64,000 bases of DNA from Sporosarcina sp. NCCP-2716 (lineage in GTDB: Bacteria; Bacillota; Bacilli; Bacillales_A; Planococcaceae): NCBI RefSeq assembly GCF_023707985.1, contig NZ_BRCF01000006.1, positions 1 through 64,000 on the forward strand, in the 5' to 3' direction. Positions 8,558 to 17,347 of this stretch are shown one piece after another (the stretch's first letter is position 1; every line of letters starts with the position of its first letter). The notes beneath the pieces were generated by a model that was not told where the DNA came from, did not search any database, and worked only from the letters and a program-made list of their open reading frames with translations. The position numbers and the translations under genes are program-made.

Positions 8558-10003
8558 ATGATTCCGAATTGGCTCGTGAAACGGGCAGCGCTGACGCCGG
8601 ATCAGCGGGCGATCAGTTTCGAAGGCAGTACACGGACATACCGGGAACTTTATGAGGAAGCGCTGGAACAGGCAGGCAGACTGAGGACTGCCGGTCTTTC
8701 AGAAGGCAGCCGGGCTGCTTTGCTCGGCGGGACGTCTGCCGATATGGCGGTCCTCATCCATGCCTGTCTGCTGGCCGGTGTCGAGATGGTGATGCTGAAT
8801 GCGCGGCTGACAGCAGAAGAGATCGCTTATCAGCTGGAGGATTCAGCGGCGGACCTGCTGCTGTACGAGGATCCGTTCGAAGCGATGACCGCCTCTTCGC
8901 CCTGCCGGAAGCTGGGTTATTCCGCATTCACGGAACTTCCATCAAAACCGGTGACGCCTGCAGCCGAATGGTCCTACGACCGGACGCTGACAATCATGTA
9001 CACGTCAGGGACGACAGGGTTCCCGAAGGGCGTGCGCCAGACTGCCGGCAACCATACGGCAAGTGCGGTATCGGCCGTCCTGAACGGGGGGCTCGAGCCT
9101 GGCGATGCCTGGCTCCATATGATGCCGCTTTTCCATATAAGCGGATTCTCGATTCTCGCCCGGGCTGTCCTCTATGGAACGGAAGTCCGGCTGTTCCGGA
9201 AATTCGATGCGGCCGCGGCGGCGGATGAAATCTGCAGCGGGCGGGTGACCGGGCTGTCCGCCGTGGCGGTGACACTGGAACGTCTGCTTCAAGAGCTGGA
9301 GCAGAAAGGCCGCATTGTGCCGCCGACATTCAGGACATTGCTTGCCGGCGGAGGTCCCGTGCCTGTCAGTTATCTGGAACGGGCGCAGCATCTCGGCCTC
9401 CCGGTCATGCAGACATACGGCATGACGGAAACGAGTTCACAGACCGCAACCCTGTCTGCCCGTGACGCCTTGCGTAAAATCGGTTCGTCAGGCAAACCGC
9501 TTTTCTTCGCGGAAATCCGCATTGACGGGGCGGGGCAGCCGTTCGAGAAGGGGGAGATACTGATCAGGGGGCCGCATGTGACCGGCGGCTATATCGGCCG
9601 GCATGCGGAGACATCCGCCTTGCAGGACGGCTGGCTCCATTCCGGGGATATCGGGTACTTCGACGGAGAAGGGTTCCTGTTCGTATCCGACCGCCGTTCC
9701 GACCTGATCATCTCCGGCGGGGAGAACATTTATCCTGCAGAGATCGAAGCGGTGCTTGCCGCGCATCCTGCTGTCCGGGAAGCAGGGGTCTGTGCCATGG
9801 CGAGTGAGGAATGGGGGGCAGTGCCGGCGGCGTTCATCACGCCTGCATCGCCTGTTACGGCCGAAGAACTCGAAGCATACTGCAGGAGCCGGCTCGCCGC
9901 CTACAAAGTGCCGAAGACATTCCGGATGATCGATGAAATGCCGCGCAATGCATCGAACAAGCTGATGCGCAGCAAACTCCGTGAGCTGCTGGACGGCCAG
10001 TGA
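8558..10003 (+). CDS. menE: o-succinylbenzoate-CoA ligase MenE
   Basis: A 481-aa acyl-adenylate-forming enzyme that activates o-succinylbenzoate with ATP and CoA for MenB. Its motifs are the P-loop-like YTSGTTGFPKG near residue 148, MTETSSQ near residue 290, GWLHSGDIGY near residue 365, and the C-terminal lysine region YKVPKTF with NASNKLMRSKL. The ribosome site AGAAAGGA precedes the ATG at 8558. It is separated from menB by a terminator-like hairpin. In Bacillus the next gene would be menC; here a convergent zinc-binding gene follows. Confidence 0.95.
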   Translation: MIPNWLVKRAALTPDQRAISFEGSTRTYRELYEEALEQAGRLRTAGLSEGSRAALLGGTSADMAVLIHACLLAGVEMVMLNARLTAEEIAYQLEDSAADLLLYEDPFEAMTASSPCRKLGYSAFTELPSKPVTPAAEWSYDRTLTIMYTSGTTGFPKGVRQTAGNHTASAVSAVLNGGLEPGDAWLHMMPLFHISGFSILARAVLYGTEVRLFRKFDAAAAADEICSGRVTGLSAVAVTLERLLQELEQKGRIVPPTFRTLLAGGGPVPVSYLERAQHLGLPVMQTYGMTETSSQTATLSARDALRKIGSSGKPLFFAEIRIDGAGQPFEKGEILIRGPHVTGGYIGRHAETSALQDGWLHSGDIGYFDGEGFLFVSDRRSDLIISGGENIYPAEIEAVLAAHPAVREAGVCAMASEEWGAVPAAFITPASPVTAEELEAYCRSRLAAYKVPKTFRMIDEMPRNASNKLMRSKLRELLDGQ

Positions 10004-10012
10004 GAAAACAAT

Positions 10013-10056
10013 AAAAAGACAGGAAAGACCTCCAGGCGGAGATCTTTCCTGTCTTT
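10013..10056. terminator. Bidirectional terminator, menE / zinc-binding gene
   Basis: AAAAGACAGGAAAGA(C) pairs with (A)TCTTTCCTGTCTTTC. It serves both convergent genes. Confidence 0.9.
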
Positions 10057-11009
10057 CATTCGTTCAGCGCCTTTTCAAGCACTTTGATATTGCGGTGCTG
10101 GAGCGTAAAGTAGTCCTCGTGCTTATTTTCGTCTTCCGGCGTCAGCACCGACAGATTGTGGAGCACGGCAGAATCCGCACCGATCTCCTTCTGTACGACT
10201 TCCGTCAGTTTGGAGCTGACATTCTGTTCGAACAGGACCGTCTTCACGTGTTTTTCCTTCGCTTCCGCGACAATCGAAGCAAGCTCTTTCTGTGAAGGCT
10301 CGTTCTGCGTATTCAATCCGGCGATCGCCACTTGCTCGAGTCCATACTGTTCTGCGAGGTAGCCATATGCGGCATGGGAGACGAAAAACGTTTTGGATGC
10401 CGCTTTTTCGCTCATTTGCGCATAATCGCGGTCCAGCTGTTCCAGATCGCCCTTCAGCTCATTGAAGTTTTTGTCATACAGCTCCTTGTTTCCGGGAGCC
10501 TGTTCCGTCAGGCCGTCACGTACCGCTTCGGCGAGGGGGATGCTCAGGACAGGGGAGATCCAGACGTGCGGATCGATTTCCCCGTGACCGTGACCGTCTT
10601 CATCGTCTTCATGGGCGTGCCCCTTCATCAGCTTGTCAGGGCTGATCGCCTTGGAAGCGGCGACCATCTTCACGTGCTGATTGTCGAGCGTCTTCTCTGC
10701 ATTCTCGACGAATCCTTCGAGTCCGAGCCCGATGTAGAAGAACAGGTCCGCATCCGCAAGCTTCATCATTTCCTTCTGCGTTGGATCGAACGTGTGCTCA
10801 TCCGTCCCGGCAGGATAGATGGACTTCGCTTCGACTGTATCCCCGCCGATCCGTTCCGCGAAATACTGGAGCGGATAGACAGTCGTGTAGACAGTCATCT
10901 TCCCTTCTTTATCATCGGTTGCTGAGCTCTCCCCCTTTTTGCCGCAAGCACTCAGTGCAAGCAGCAACAGGACGGAAACTGCCGTCAGCCAATATCGATT
11001 CTTCATCAT
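10056..11009 (-). CDS. znuA: Zinc ABC transporter substrate-binding lipoprotein (ZnuA/AdcA type)
   Basis: The 317-aa product starts with a lipoprotein signal peptide ending in LSAC, so it is anchored outside the membrane. The mature part is a cluster A-I metal-binding protein: TVYPLQYF, GTDEHTFDPT with the first His ligand, an acidic His-rich loop (HAHEDDEDGHGHGE) typical of zinc receptors, DPHVWISP, SHAAYGY and a C-terminal LFEQNVSS. The ATG at 11009 follows GGAGG by 5 nt; an ATG one codon later is equally possible. A Zur-type operator lies directly upstream. No ABC permease or ATPase gene is adjacent, so its partners must be elsewhere. Confidence 0.92.
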   Translation of the reverse strand: MMKNRYWLTAVSVLLLLALSACGKKGESSATDDKEGKMTVYTTVYPLQYFAERIGGDTVEAKSIYPAGTDEHTFDPTQKEMMKLADADLFFYIGLGLEGFVENAEKTLDNQHVKMVAASKAISPDKLMKGHAHEDDEDGHGHGEIDPHVWISPVLSIPLAEAVRDGLTEQAPGNKELYDKNFNELKGDLEQLDRDYAQMSEKAASKTFFVSHAAYGYLAEQYGLEQVAIAGLNTQNEPSQKELASIVAEAKEKHVKTVLFEQNVSSKLTEVVQKEIGADSAVLHNLSVLTPEDENKHEDYFTLQHRNIKVLEKALNE

Positions 11010-11020
11010 GTCATCCTCCA

Positions 11021-11040
11021 ATACGTAATGATTACGATTT
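11021..11040 (-). promoter_or_regulatory. Zur box
   Basis: On the reverse strand this reads AAATCGTAATCATTACGTAT, close to the Bacillus Zur consensus TCGTAATNATTACGA. It lies just before the ribosome site of the zinc-binding lipoprotein gene, so zinc-replete repression is expected. Confidence 0.9.
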
Positions 11041-11093
11041 AAAAAAGCGCCTACTCATCATAACGGAACAGGCAGGCGCTTGCAAGCATTTCC

Positions 11094-11324
11094 TTATCGG
11101 TTTTTCTCTTTTTTCAAAGGGACGGGGTCGAAGCCGCCCTTGTGGAACGGGTGGCATTTGGAAATCCGGATGACCGTCAGCAGCAGCCCCTTCAGGACGC
11201 CGTGGGTTTCCACAGCTTCCACGCCATAGTGGGAACAGGTCGGATAGAACCGGCACGTCGGCGGCGATAGAGGGGAAATCCGTTTCTGATAAAACCGGAT
11301 GAGCCAGAGCAGTATTTTTTTCAT
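11094..11324 (-). CDS. yidD: Membrane protein insertion efficiency factor YidD
   Basis: A 76-aa YidD-family protein with an amphipathic N-terminus ([13 protein letters not shown]), then the conserved [10 protein letters not shown] and [12 protein letters not shown]. Such proteins assist YidC/SecYEG-dependent insertion at the inner face of the membrane. The length is typical. It is a single gene, 69 nt from the zinc-binding gene on the same strand. Confidence 0.95.
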   Translation of the reverse strand: MKKILLWLIRFYQKRISPLSPPTCRFYPTCSHYGVEAVETHGVLKGLLLTVIRISKCHPFHKGGFDPVPLKKEKNR

Positions 11325-11426
11325 GAGGCAGACTCCTTACTGTGAGCTGTGTTTAGTGTACTCCGTCCGGTGGTAAATTAACAGGGACAAGAACTTACAA
11401 TACGAATGGAAAAGGGGTCTTTTGTT

Positions 11427-11876
11427 ATGTCTGCAGATCTGTTGAAGGAATTGAACACACAAGTTTCCACGTGGTCGGTCATGTACGCGAAACTCCACAA
11501 TTATCATTGGTACGTAAAGGGGAAGGAATTCTTCACGCTCCATGCGAAGTTCGAGGAGCTCTATAACGAGGCGACGCAGCATATGGACGATATAGCGGAG
11601 CGCGTGCTGACGCTGGGCGGAGAACCGACGGCTACGCTGAAGCAGCATATCGAAGACGCAGTTGTCGAAGAAGCGGCGGGCAATGAAAAAGCGGAGCAGA
11701 TGGTTGCGGCACTCGTCTCCGATTTCGACGCGATCATGAAATCGCTCAAGAAGGGGATGGAGCTCTCCGTCGAAGAGGGCGACGTCATGACGGAAGACCT
11801 GCTGAACGCAATTTACCAGAGCATCGAGAAACACCAATGGATGCTGAATGCGTTCCTCGGCGAAGACAACAAGTGA
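11427..11876 (+). CDS. dps: Dps-family ferritin-like DNA protection protein
   Basis: The 149-aa four-helix protein carries the Dps ferroxidase signature: NYHWYVKG with the first His, then HAKFEELYNEATQHMDDIAERVLTLGG split over helices 1 and 2. It should form a 12-subunit cage that oxidises iron with peroxide. The ATG at 11427 follows AAAGGGG by about 9 nt; an earlier in-frame ATG at 11406 overlaps that ribosome site. No PerR box was convincing in the short upstream region. Confidence 0.95.
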   Translation: MSADLLKELNTQVSTWSVMYAKLHNYHWYVKGKEFFTLHAKFEELYNEATQHMDDIAERVLTLGGEPTATLKQHIEDAVVEEAAGNEKAEQMVAALVSDFDAIMKSLKKGMELSVEEGDVMTEDLLNAIYQSIEKHQWMLNAFLGEDNK

Positions 11877-11935
11877 CGGATCTCCTTCAGTCCTCCCGTC
11901 TCCGTCCGATATAAGGGGGGAGAGGAGCTGATTGT

Positions 11936-12109
11936 ATGGAGATCTCATCCATCATGTCCAGCCAGCTGCGCAGTCTCCAATCAACCGTCCAGCTGACGAT
12001 TCTGGACAAAGCGATGACATCCGGTGCCTCGGCAGCAGCAGAAATGCTCCAGTCGATGCCGGAAGCAGCACATCCGACAAAGGGCGCTTCGATTGACGTG
12101 AAAGCGTAA
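11936..12109 (+). CDS. Small YjfB-like putative motility protein
   Basis: A 57-aa protein beginning MEISSIMSSQLRSLQ and continuing VQLTILDKAM, then SAAAEMLQSM and a proline-rich end. The pattern matches the YjfB family of small Bacillus proteins annotated as putative motility proteins; no function is established. A purine-rich ribosome site (GGGGGGAGAGGAG) lies upstream and a terminator directly downstream. It is transcribed after dps and could be co-transcribed with it. Confidence 0.75.
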   Translation: MEISSIMSSQLRSLQSTVQLTILDKAMTSGASAAAEMLQSMPEAAHPTKGASIDVKA

Positions 12110-12155
12110 TGGACCATGCATTGTTCTTAACCGGAACAGTGCATGGTTTTCTGTT
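12110..12155 (+). terminator. Terminator after the YjfB-like gene
   Basis: ACCATGCA.TGTTC pairs with GAACA.TGCATGGT, followed by TTTTCTGTTTT. Confidence 0.85.
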
Positions 12156-12240
12156 TTCATTGTATATCTAAATTCCAATGTGTAAAATGAGTCTGTGTCT
12201 CAATCAGGCAGCAGATGAACGAAGCAAAGGAGAATATACC

Positions 12241-13560
12241 ATGTCAACAACACCTTACTTACGGAACTTAATAATCGAGACCCCTTCGAAGCCAGGCAAC
12301 TTCGCAAAAGTCGCATACGCGATCGGGCAGCTGGAAGGCGATATCGGGGACATTCTGACCATCAAAGTCGGAACCCTGTCAACGATCCGGGACGTATCTG
12401 TCCAGTGCAGCGACGAAGCCCAGCTGATGAAAATCGTCGACGCTATCAACGGAATCGGCGACGGAATCCAAGTCCAGGCTATCTCGGATGATGTCCTCCG
12501 CGCTCACGAGGGCGGTAAAATACATATGAAGAGCAGAATGGAGATCCGCTCGCTCGGAGATCTGAGACGTGTGTATACACCGGGCGTGGCGAACGTCTGT
12601 AAAGTGATCGAGAAGGATCCGCAGCAGGCCCAGTTCTTCACGGGCATCTCGAATACCGTGGCAATCGTCACGGACGGCACAGCCATTCTCGGTCTCGGCA
12701 ACATCGGTCCGGTCGCCGGCATGCCGGTCATGGAAGGGAAGTCGGTCCTGTTCGACCAGTTCGCAGGCATCAGCGGTGTGCCGATCCTTCTCGATACGAG
12801 TGATCCCGATCAGGTGGTCGAAACCGTCAAGCACATCAGCCAGACGTTCGGCGGCATCCTGCTCGAGGATATCGGTTCGCCGCATTGTTTCGAAATCGAG
12901 GAACGGCTGAAGGCTGACCTGGATATCCCTGTCATGCACGATGATCAGCACGGAACGGCTGTCGTTGCACTGGCCTCCACGCTGTCGGCCTGCCGGCAGG
13001 CGGGTGTCAAACTGGAAGAATCCGTTGTCGGCCAGATCGGACTTGGGGCGGCTGGCCTCGCCATCAGCCGTATGATGATGGCTTACGGCGTCAAGAAGAT
13101 GCAGGGGACGGACCGTAACGCGGAAGCACTGGAACGCCTTGCGGGCTACGGCGGATCCATTGCGGAATCATTGGAAGACATCATGGCGACGAGTGATATC
13201 GTCATAGCGACTACAGGAGTGGAAGGGCTGATCACACCGGACATGGTGCGTCCGGGGCAGATCATCTTGGCACTGTCCAATCCGCAGGCGGAAATCCAGC
13301 CGGAAATCGCATTACAGGCAGGAGCCGCATTCGCTGCGGACGGCCGTCTGGTCAACAACGTCCTCGGATTTCCGGGAATCTTCCGCGGGGCGCTCAATGC
13401 GCAGGCGAAGAGCATTACGTACGATATGCTGATCGCGGCTGCACTTGCCATCCTCGACTCCACGAAGCCGGGAGACCTCGTGCCTCATCCGCTCGATCCG
13501 AACGTCCATCAGAATGTGGCGGATGCCGTCGAGAAAGTCGCCAACTTAACTTCACGATAA
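12241..13560 (+). CDS. NAD(P)-dependent malic enzyme with N-terminal ACT domain
   Basis: The 439-aa product oxidatively decarboxylates malate to pyruvate. Residues 8-80 form an ACT-type regulatory domain (KPGNFAKVAYAI, GDIGDILTI). The catalytic part follows: YTPGVANVCK, NTVAIVTDGTAILGLGN, LLEDIGSPHCF, VMHDDQHGTA, then the nucleotide-binding segment GLGAAGLAISRM and ALSNPQAEI. The length and ACT domain match Bacillus MleA rather than the shorter YtsJ. The ATG at 12241 has AAGGAG 9 nt upstream; the longer frame from 12178 has none. Confidence 0.92.
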   Translation: MSTTPYLRNLIIETPSKPGNFAKVAYAIGQLEGDIGDILTIKVGTLSTIRDVSVQCSDEAQLMKIVDAINGIGDGIQVQAISDDVLRAHEGGKIHMKSRMEIRSLGDLRRVYTPGVANVCKVIEKDPQQAQFFTGISNTVAIVTDGTAILGLGNIGPVAGMPVMEGKSVLFDQFAGISGVPILLDTSDPDQVVETVKHISQTFGGILLEDIGSPHCFEIEERLKADLDIPVMHDDQHGTAVVALASTLSACRQAGVKLEESVVGQIGLGAAGLAISRMMMAYGVKKMQGTDRNAEALERLAGYGGSIAESLEDIMATSDIVIATTGVEGLITPDMVRPGQIILALSNPQAEIQPEIALQAGAAFAADGRLVNNVLGFPGIFRGALNAQAKSITYDMLIAAALAILDSTKPGDLVPHPLDPNVHQNVADAVEKVANLTSR

Positions 13561-13619
13561 TCGGGTATGGAATACATACATCGAGCTGAAACGCCCATAC
13601 TGCAAGTAAAAAGGATGGG

Positions 13620-13973
13620 ATGAACATGGCTGAACCGAAAGTGACGATGTATGTATCCGTTGTGAACCAGCAAGTACTCCAGTTTCCGGATGTCTCTCCA
13701 TACGAATTCAAAGTGGAAATACCGAAATCGTATGTGGACATCTTTGAGCATCTGTTTGCGCAATCTGGCGAATTGGAGTTCCGAAATTTTTTACGGGCGC
13801 ATTTGCCTTTCGTCCCGTATCACTACGACCGGGACAACCATCACGTCGACCGCAGGCTGCATAAGGTCTACGCCTTAGTGCACGAATTCACCGATGATGA
13901 TTCGAAGGCATTCATCGAACAGCTGCCGTTCTTCAGGGAACCGGTGAGGACCGTCCGAACAGGCGGTCTGTGA
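13620..13973 (+). CDS. Hypothetical protein, 117 aa
   Basis: I do not recognise this gene. The protein is soluble, mixed alpha/beta in look, with FPDVSPYEFKVEIP, a FEHLF..FRNFLRAHLP segment and a HYDRDNHHVDRRLHKVY stretch rich in His and charged residues. Coding is supported by a ribosome site (AAAAAGGA) and its placement 59 nt after malic enzyme and before ytkD on the same strand. The start could be the ATG at 13620 or at 13626. Confidence 0.68.
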   Translation: MNMAEPKVTMYVSVVNQQVLQFPDVSPYEFKVEIPKSYVDIFEHLFAQSGELEFRNFLRAHLPFVPYHYDRDNHHVDRRLHKVYALVHEFTDDDSKAFIEQLPFFREPVRTVRTGGL

Positions 13974-14009
13974 AGCGGCCGCGGCCGGCAGGAATAGGAC
14001 GTGACGGAC

Positions 14010-14465
14010 ATGTTGACATTTGAAGATCTGAAAGGGAGCCGGGTCGAGCTCGTCTTCGGTGAGCAGGAATTGGAGGCCCGGCACGTACTCGTCGTCTTGA
14101 AACATGACGGGAAGTGGCTGACGACCGTCCACCGGATTCGCGGAACGGAATTCCCGGGAGGCAAAGCGGAACCGGGGGAGACGATCGAAGACGCAGCGAT
14201 CCGGGAGGTCATGGAGGAAACAGGGGTGACGATCGGGAAACCGAGGAAGTTCGCTGAGTATGTCGTCCACACGGAACCGCCTTTCTGTAAAGCCGTCTTC
14301 ACGGCGGAAGTAACTGGTATCGATGAACAACCGGAACTCTTTGAAACGGAAGGGGCGCTGTGGCTGACGGACGACGAGCTCGACAGCTGCACGACGCTCA
14401 GTTTCCACATGAAGGACAAAGGGATGCATGAGCTGAGGAACTGGGTGGAACGCCATGCTGACTGA
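14010..14465 (+). CDS. ytkD: Nudix hydrolase YtkD, nucleoside triphosphatase
   Basis: A 151-aa Nudix protein. The Nudix box can be read as GGKAEPGETIED followed by REVMEETGV (GX5EX7REUXEEXGU), near residues 50-72. YtkD of Bacillus hydrolyses 8-oxo-dGTP and has RppH-like activity; the synteny with ytmA and pckA supports this family. The ATG at 14010 follows AGGAC by 9 nt; a GTG three codons earlier is possible. It overlaps the next gene by 11 nt. Confidence 0.9.
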   Translation: MLTFEDLKGSRVELVFGEQELEARHVLVVLKHDGKWLTTVHRIRGTEFPGGKAEPGETIEDAAIREVMEETGVTIGKPRKFAEYVVHTEPPFCKAVFTAEVTGIDEQPELFETEGALWLTDDELDSCTTLSFHMKDKGMHELRNWVERHAD

Positions 14466-15243
14466 CGCGGAAATCGTCTCAAGCCGTGCATATCCTTCAC
14501 CGAACCCGGCTGTCGAACTGACGGAAATCACGTACTGGTCCGGCGGTGTGAGAGTGAAAGGGCTGCTTGCGGAACCGAAAGCACCGGGAGAATACGAAGG
14601 GATCGTCTATATGCGTGGCGGCATCCAGCATGTCGGCATGGTGCGGCCCGCCCGTATTGCCCAGTTCGCGAGCCGCGGTTTCGTCGTCTTTGCACCGTAT
14701 TACCGCGGCAACCGCGGCGGGGAAGGGCGTGACGAATTCGGCGGCGCGGATCTGCAGGATGCTGTCAGTGCTGTCGATGTGCTGAAACAGAGCCCCCTCT
14801 GGAAAGAAGGGCGTATGCACCTGTTCTCGTTTTCAAGAGGCGGACTCATGGCGCTCTGGACAGCGATCCTGCGCGATGACATCACATCCACCGTCCATTG
14901 GGCGGGCGTGTCGGATGTCGTGTTCACTTACAAGGAGCGGGAAGACATGCGCCGGATGATGAAACGCGTCATCGGCGGTTCCCCGAACAATGCACCTGAC
15001 GCATACCGGGAACGGACGGCGCTGTTCCGGGTCGATGAGATCGATGCAAGCGTCCTGATCATCCACGGTATGAAGGACGAAAACGTGTCACTCGAACAGT
15101 CCATCATGCTGGAGGATGCCTTGCGGGAAGCAGGGAAACCTGTAGAGACGTGGTACTTCCCCGATTACACCCACCATTTCCCGGCATGGCGCAACGCCGA
15201 AATCGTCCGTGACTTGACGGCTTGGATGAAAGCCCAAACGTAA
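14455..15243 (+). CDS. ytmA: Alpha/beta hydrolase YtmA, S9-peptidase-like
   Basis: A 262-aa hydrolase of the prolyl-oligopeptidase/dienelactone-hydrolase type. The nucleophile elbow is SFSRGG near residue 126, a candidate Asp is in IHGMKDENV, and the His is in DYTHHFP. The substrate is unknown. The start codon lies inside ytkD (11-nt overlap), so the two are coupled. It ends at a strong terminator and converges on pckA, as ytmA does in Bacillus. Confidence 0.88.
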   Translation: MLTDAEIVSSRAYPSPNPAVELTEITYWSGGVRVKGLLAEPKAPGEYEGIVYMRGGIQHVGMVRPARIAQFASRGFVVFAPYYRGNRGGEGRDEFGGADLQDAVSAVDVLKQSPLWKEGRMHLFSFSRGGLMALWTAILRDDITSTVHWAGVSDVVFTYKEREDMRRMMKRVIGGSPNNAPDAYRERTALFRVDEIDASVLIIHGMKDENVSLEQSIMLEDALREAGKPVETWYFPDYTHHFPAWRNAEIVRDLTAWMKAQT

Positions 15244-15277
15244 AAGAACCTCCCGGCTGGGAGGTTCTTTTCATTTC
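15243..15277. terminator. Bidirectional terminator, ytmA / pckA
   Basis: AAAAGAACCTCCC, GGCT loop, GGGAGGTTCTTTTC. Confidence 0.92.
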
Positions 15278-15278
15278 A

Positions 15279-16865
15279 TCAGATGATCGGGCCGCCTTTG
15301 AGGACGATCGCTTCATCCACATGGCTGAACTTTTTGAAGTTGTCTTTGAACAGCTGTGACAGCTCGTTTGCTTTCTCATCGTACGCAGCCGGATCGCTCC
15401 AGGCGTTGCGCGGGTTCAATACTTCTGTCGGTACACCCTCGATCGCTGTCGGGATCTGCAGGCCAAATGTGGCGGACGTTTCCGTTTCCACGTCATCGAG
15501 CTGACCGGAAAGCGCTGCACGCACCATCGTACGCGTATGTTTCAGGTCCATCCGTTTACCGACGCCGTACGCACCGCCCGTCCAGCCTGTGTTGACGAGG
15601 AATACACGGGAATTGTGCTCGTCGATCTTCTTGCCGAGCATATCTGCGTATACGGTCGCTGGAAGCGGAAGGAATGGCGAGCCGAAGCACGTCGAGAATG
15701 TCGCTTCCGGAGAAGTGACGCCGCGTTCCGTACCGGCAAGTTTCGAAGTGAAGCCGCTCAGGAAGTGGTACATCGCCTGTTCTTTCGTCAATTTCGAAAT
15801 CGGAGGCAGTACCCCGAATGCATCCGCCGTAAGGAAGATGATCGTCTTCGGGTGGCCTGCGACCGATGGCAGGACGATGTTGTCGATGTTCTGGATCGGG
15901 TAGGCAGCACGCGTATTCTCCGTGAGCGTGTTATCATCGTAGTCCGGGACGCGTGTATCTTTGTCGAGCACAACGTTTTCGAGAACTGTGCCGAACCGGA
16001 TCGCACCGAAGATTTCCGGTTCTTTTTCAGCGGACAGGTTGATGCACTTCGCATAGCAGCCGCCTTCGATGTTGAAGATGCCGTGGTCAGACCAGCCGTG
16101 CTCATCATCACCGATGAGTTTACGGTCCGCATCTGCGGAAAGTGTCGTCTTGCCTGTTCCGGACAGTCCGAAGAACAGGGCAGCGTCGCCGTCTTCGCCG
16201 ACGTTCGCTGAACAGTGCATCGAAAGGATGCCGTTTTCAGGAAGCAGGTAGTTCATGACGGAGAAGATCGATTTCTTCATCTCGCCTGCGTATTCAGTTC
16301 CCCCGATAAGGACGATGCGCTTTTCAAGTGAAATGATGACGAACGTCTCGGAGTCCGTGCCGTCGACAGCAGGGTCCGCTTTGAGCGAAGGCGCTGCAAG
16401 CACTGTGAACTGCGCTTCGTGTGTTTTCAGTTCCTCTTCCGTCGGGCGGATGAACAGCTGGTGGACGAACAGGTTCTGCCACGCGTATTCGTTCACGACC
16501 TGGATGGCGAGCTGTGAGGACTTGTCTGCGCCGGCAAAACCTTTGAAGACGAAGAGCTCATCCTTCGCACCGAGGTGATCGAGCACTTTGCGGTACAAAG
16601 AGTCGAAATGTTCCTCGGAAATCGGGCGGTTCACTGCACCCCAGTCGATCTTGTCTTTCGATGAAGCTTCTTCCACTATGTATCGGTCCTTAGGAGAACG
16701 GCCTGTATACTTTCCGGTCTGGGCGGTGACTGCGCCGTCAGCTGACAGTTTCGCTTCCCCCCGTGCGACAGCTTTCTCGACCAGTACGGCAACCGAGGGC
16801 TGCACGGTTACGGAAGATCCGGAAAGAAGCTCTTTAAGTCCATTATCGATTTTCGCTGATATCAT
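15279..16865 (-). CDS. pckA: Phosphoenolpyruvate carboxykinase (ATP) PckA
   Basis: The 528-aa enzyme makes phosphoenolpyruvate from oxaloacetate and ATP, the entry step of gluconeogenesis. Diagnostic segments are [12 protein letters not shown] near residue 55, the P-loop [15 protein letters not shown] near residue 232, [10 protein letters not shown] with the metal ligands, and [15 protein letters not shown]. The length is standard. AAAGGACGG lies before the ATG. It is divergent from metK, as in B. subtilis, with about 480 bp between them. Confidence 0.97.
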   Translation of the reverse strand: MISAKIDNGLKELLSGSSVTVQPSVAVLVEKAVARGEAKLSADGAVTAQTGKYTGRSPKDRYIVEEASSKDKIDWGAVNRPISEEHFDSLYRKVLDHLGAKDELFVFKGFAGADKSSQLAIQVVNEYAWQNLFVHQLFIRPTEEELKTHEAQFTVLAAPSLKADPAVDGTDSETFVIISLEKRIVLIGGTEYAGEMKKSIFSVMNYLLPENGILSMHCSANVGEDGDAALFFGLSGTGKTTLSADADRKLIGDDEHGWSDHGIFNIEGGCYAKCINLSAEKEPEIFGAIRFGTVLENVVLDKDTRVPDYDDNTLTENTRAAYPIQNIDNIVLPSVAGHPKTIIFLTADAFGVLPPISKLTKEQAMYHFLSGFTSKLAGTERGVTSPEATFSTCFGSPFLPLPATVYADMLGKKIDEHNSRVFLVNTGWTGGAYGVGKRMDLKHTRTMVRAALSGQLDDVETETSATFGLQIPTAIEGVPTEVLNPRNAWSDPAAYDEKANELSQLFKDNFKKFSHVDEAIVLKGGPII

Positions 16866-17030
16866 AGGTCAATACCGTCCTTTTTCATTATTGCCCTGAA
16901 TCGGGCGCATAGTTTGAATTAGTATAACACATTAAGAATAATAAACTATACTAATTGAAAACTCAAGCGGAAGGTACGAAAATATTTGACAATCCATGTC
17001 TTTTTTCGTAGCATAGATAGTTGAACGGAT

Positions 17031-17151
17031 ACTCTTATCCCGAGCTGGCGGAGGGACAGGCCCTATGATGCCCGGCAACCTGCATGGACGTCCTTGTCCG
17101 TGAGAAGGTGCCAAACCTGGAGCAGGGATCACTTCCCTGGACGATAAGAGT
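17031..17151 (+). promoter_or_regulatory. SAM-I (S-box) riboswitch aptamer of metK
   Basis: The P1 helix pairs ACTCTTATC (17031-17039) perfectly with GATAAGAGT (17143-17151). Inside are the conserved S-box segments GAGGGACAGGCCCTATGA and CCCGGCAAC, then the AAGGTGCCAA stretch. High S-adenosylmethionine should stabilise P1 and allow the downstream terminator to form, lowering metK. Confidence 0.97.
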
Positions 17152-17171
17152 GAAAGGTGCCTGCGAACTTA

Positions 17172-17216
17172 TGCCTTTCCTCATGTATGCAATACGTGAG
17201 CGAGGGGCTTTTTCTA
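17172..17216 (+). terminator. Riboswitch terminator of metK leader
   Basis: The hairpin CCTCATGTAT-GCA-ATACGTGAG..GGGGC is followed by a T-run at about 17209-17214. It forms the expression platform of the S-box. Confidence 0.85.
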
Positions 17217-17347
17217 TTTTATGGACTGCCTTTATCCTTGTAACCGTTAACGTCGCTTTTCTTCAGGCGCGGGACGAAACTGGGAAAACGAGAGTACCGT
17301 ATCACGAATCCGCTGCAGGCAACACTGCGGCTGAAGGAGGAAATCAG

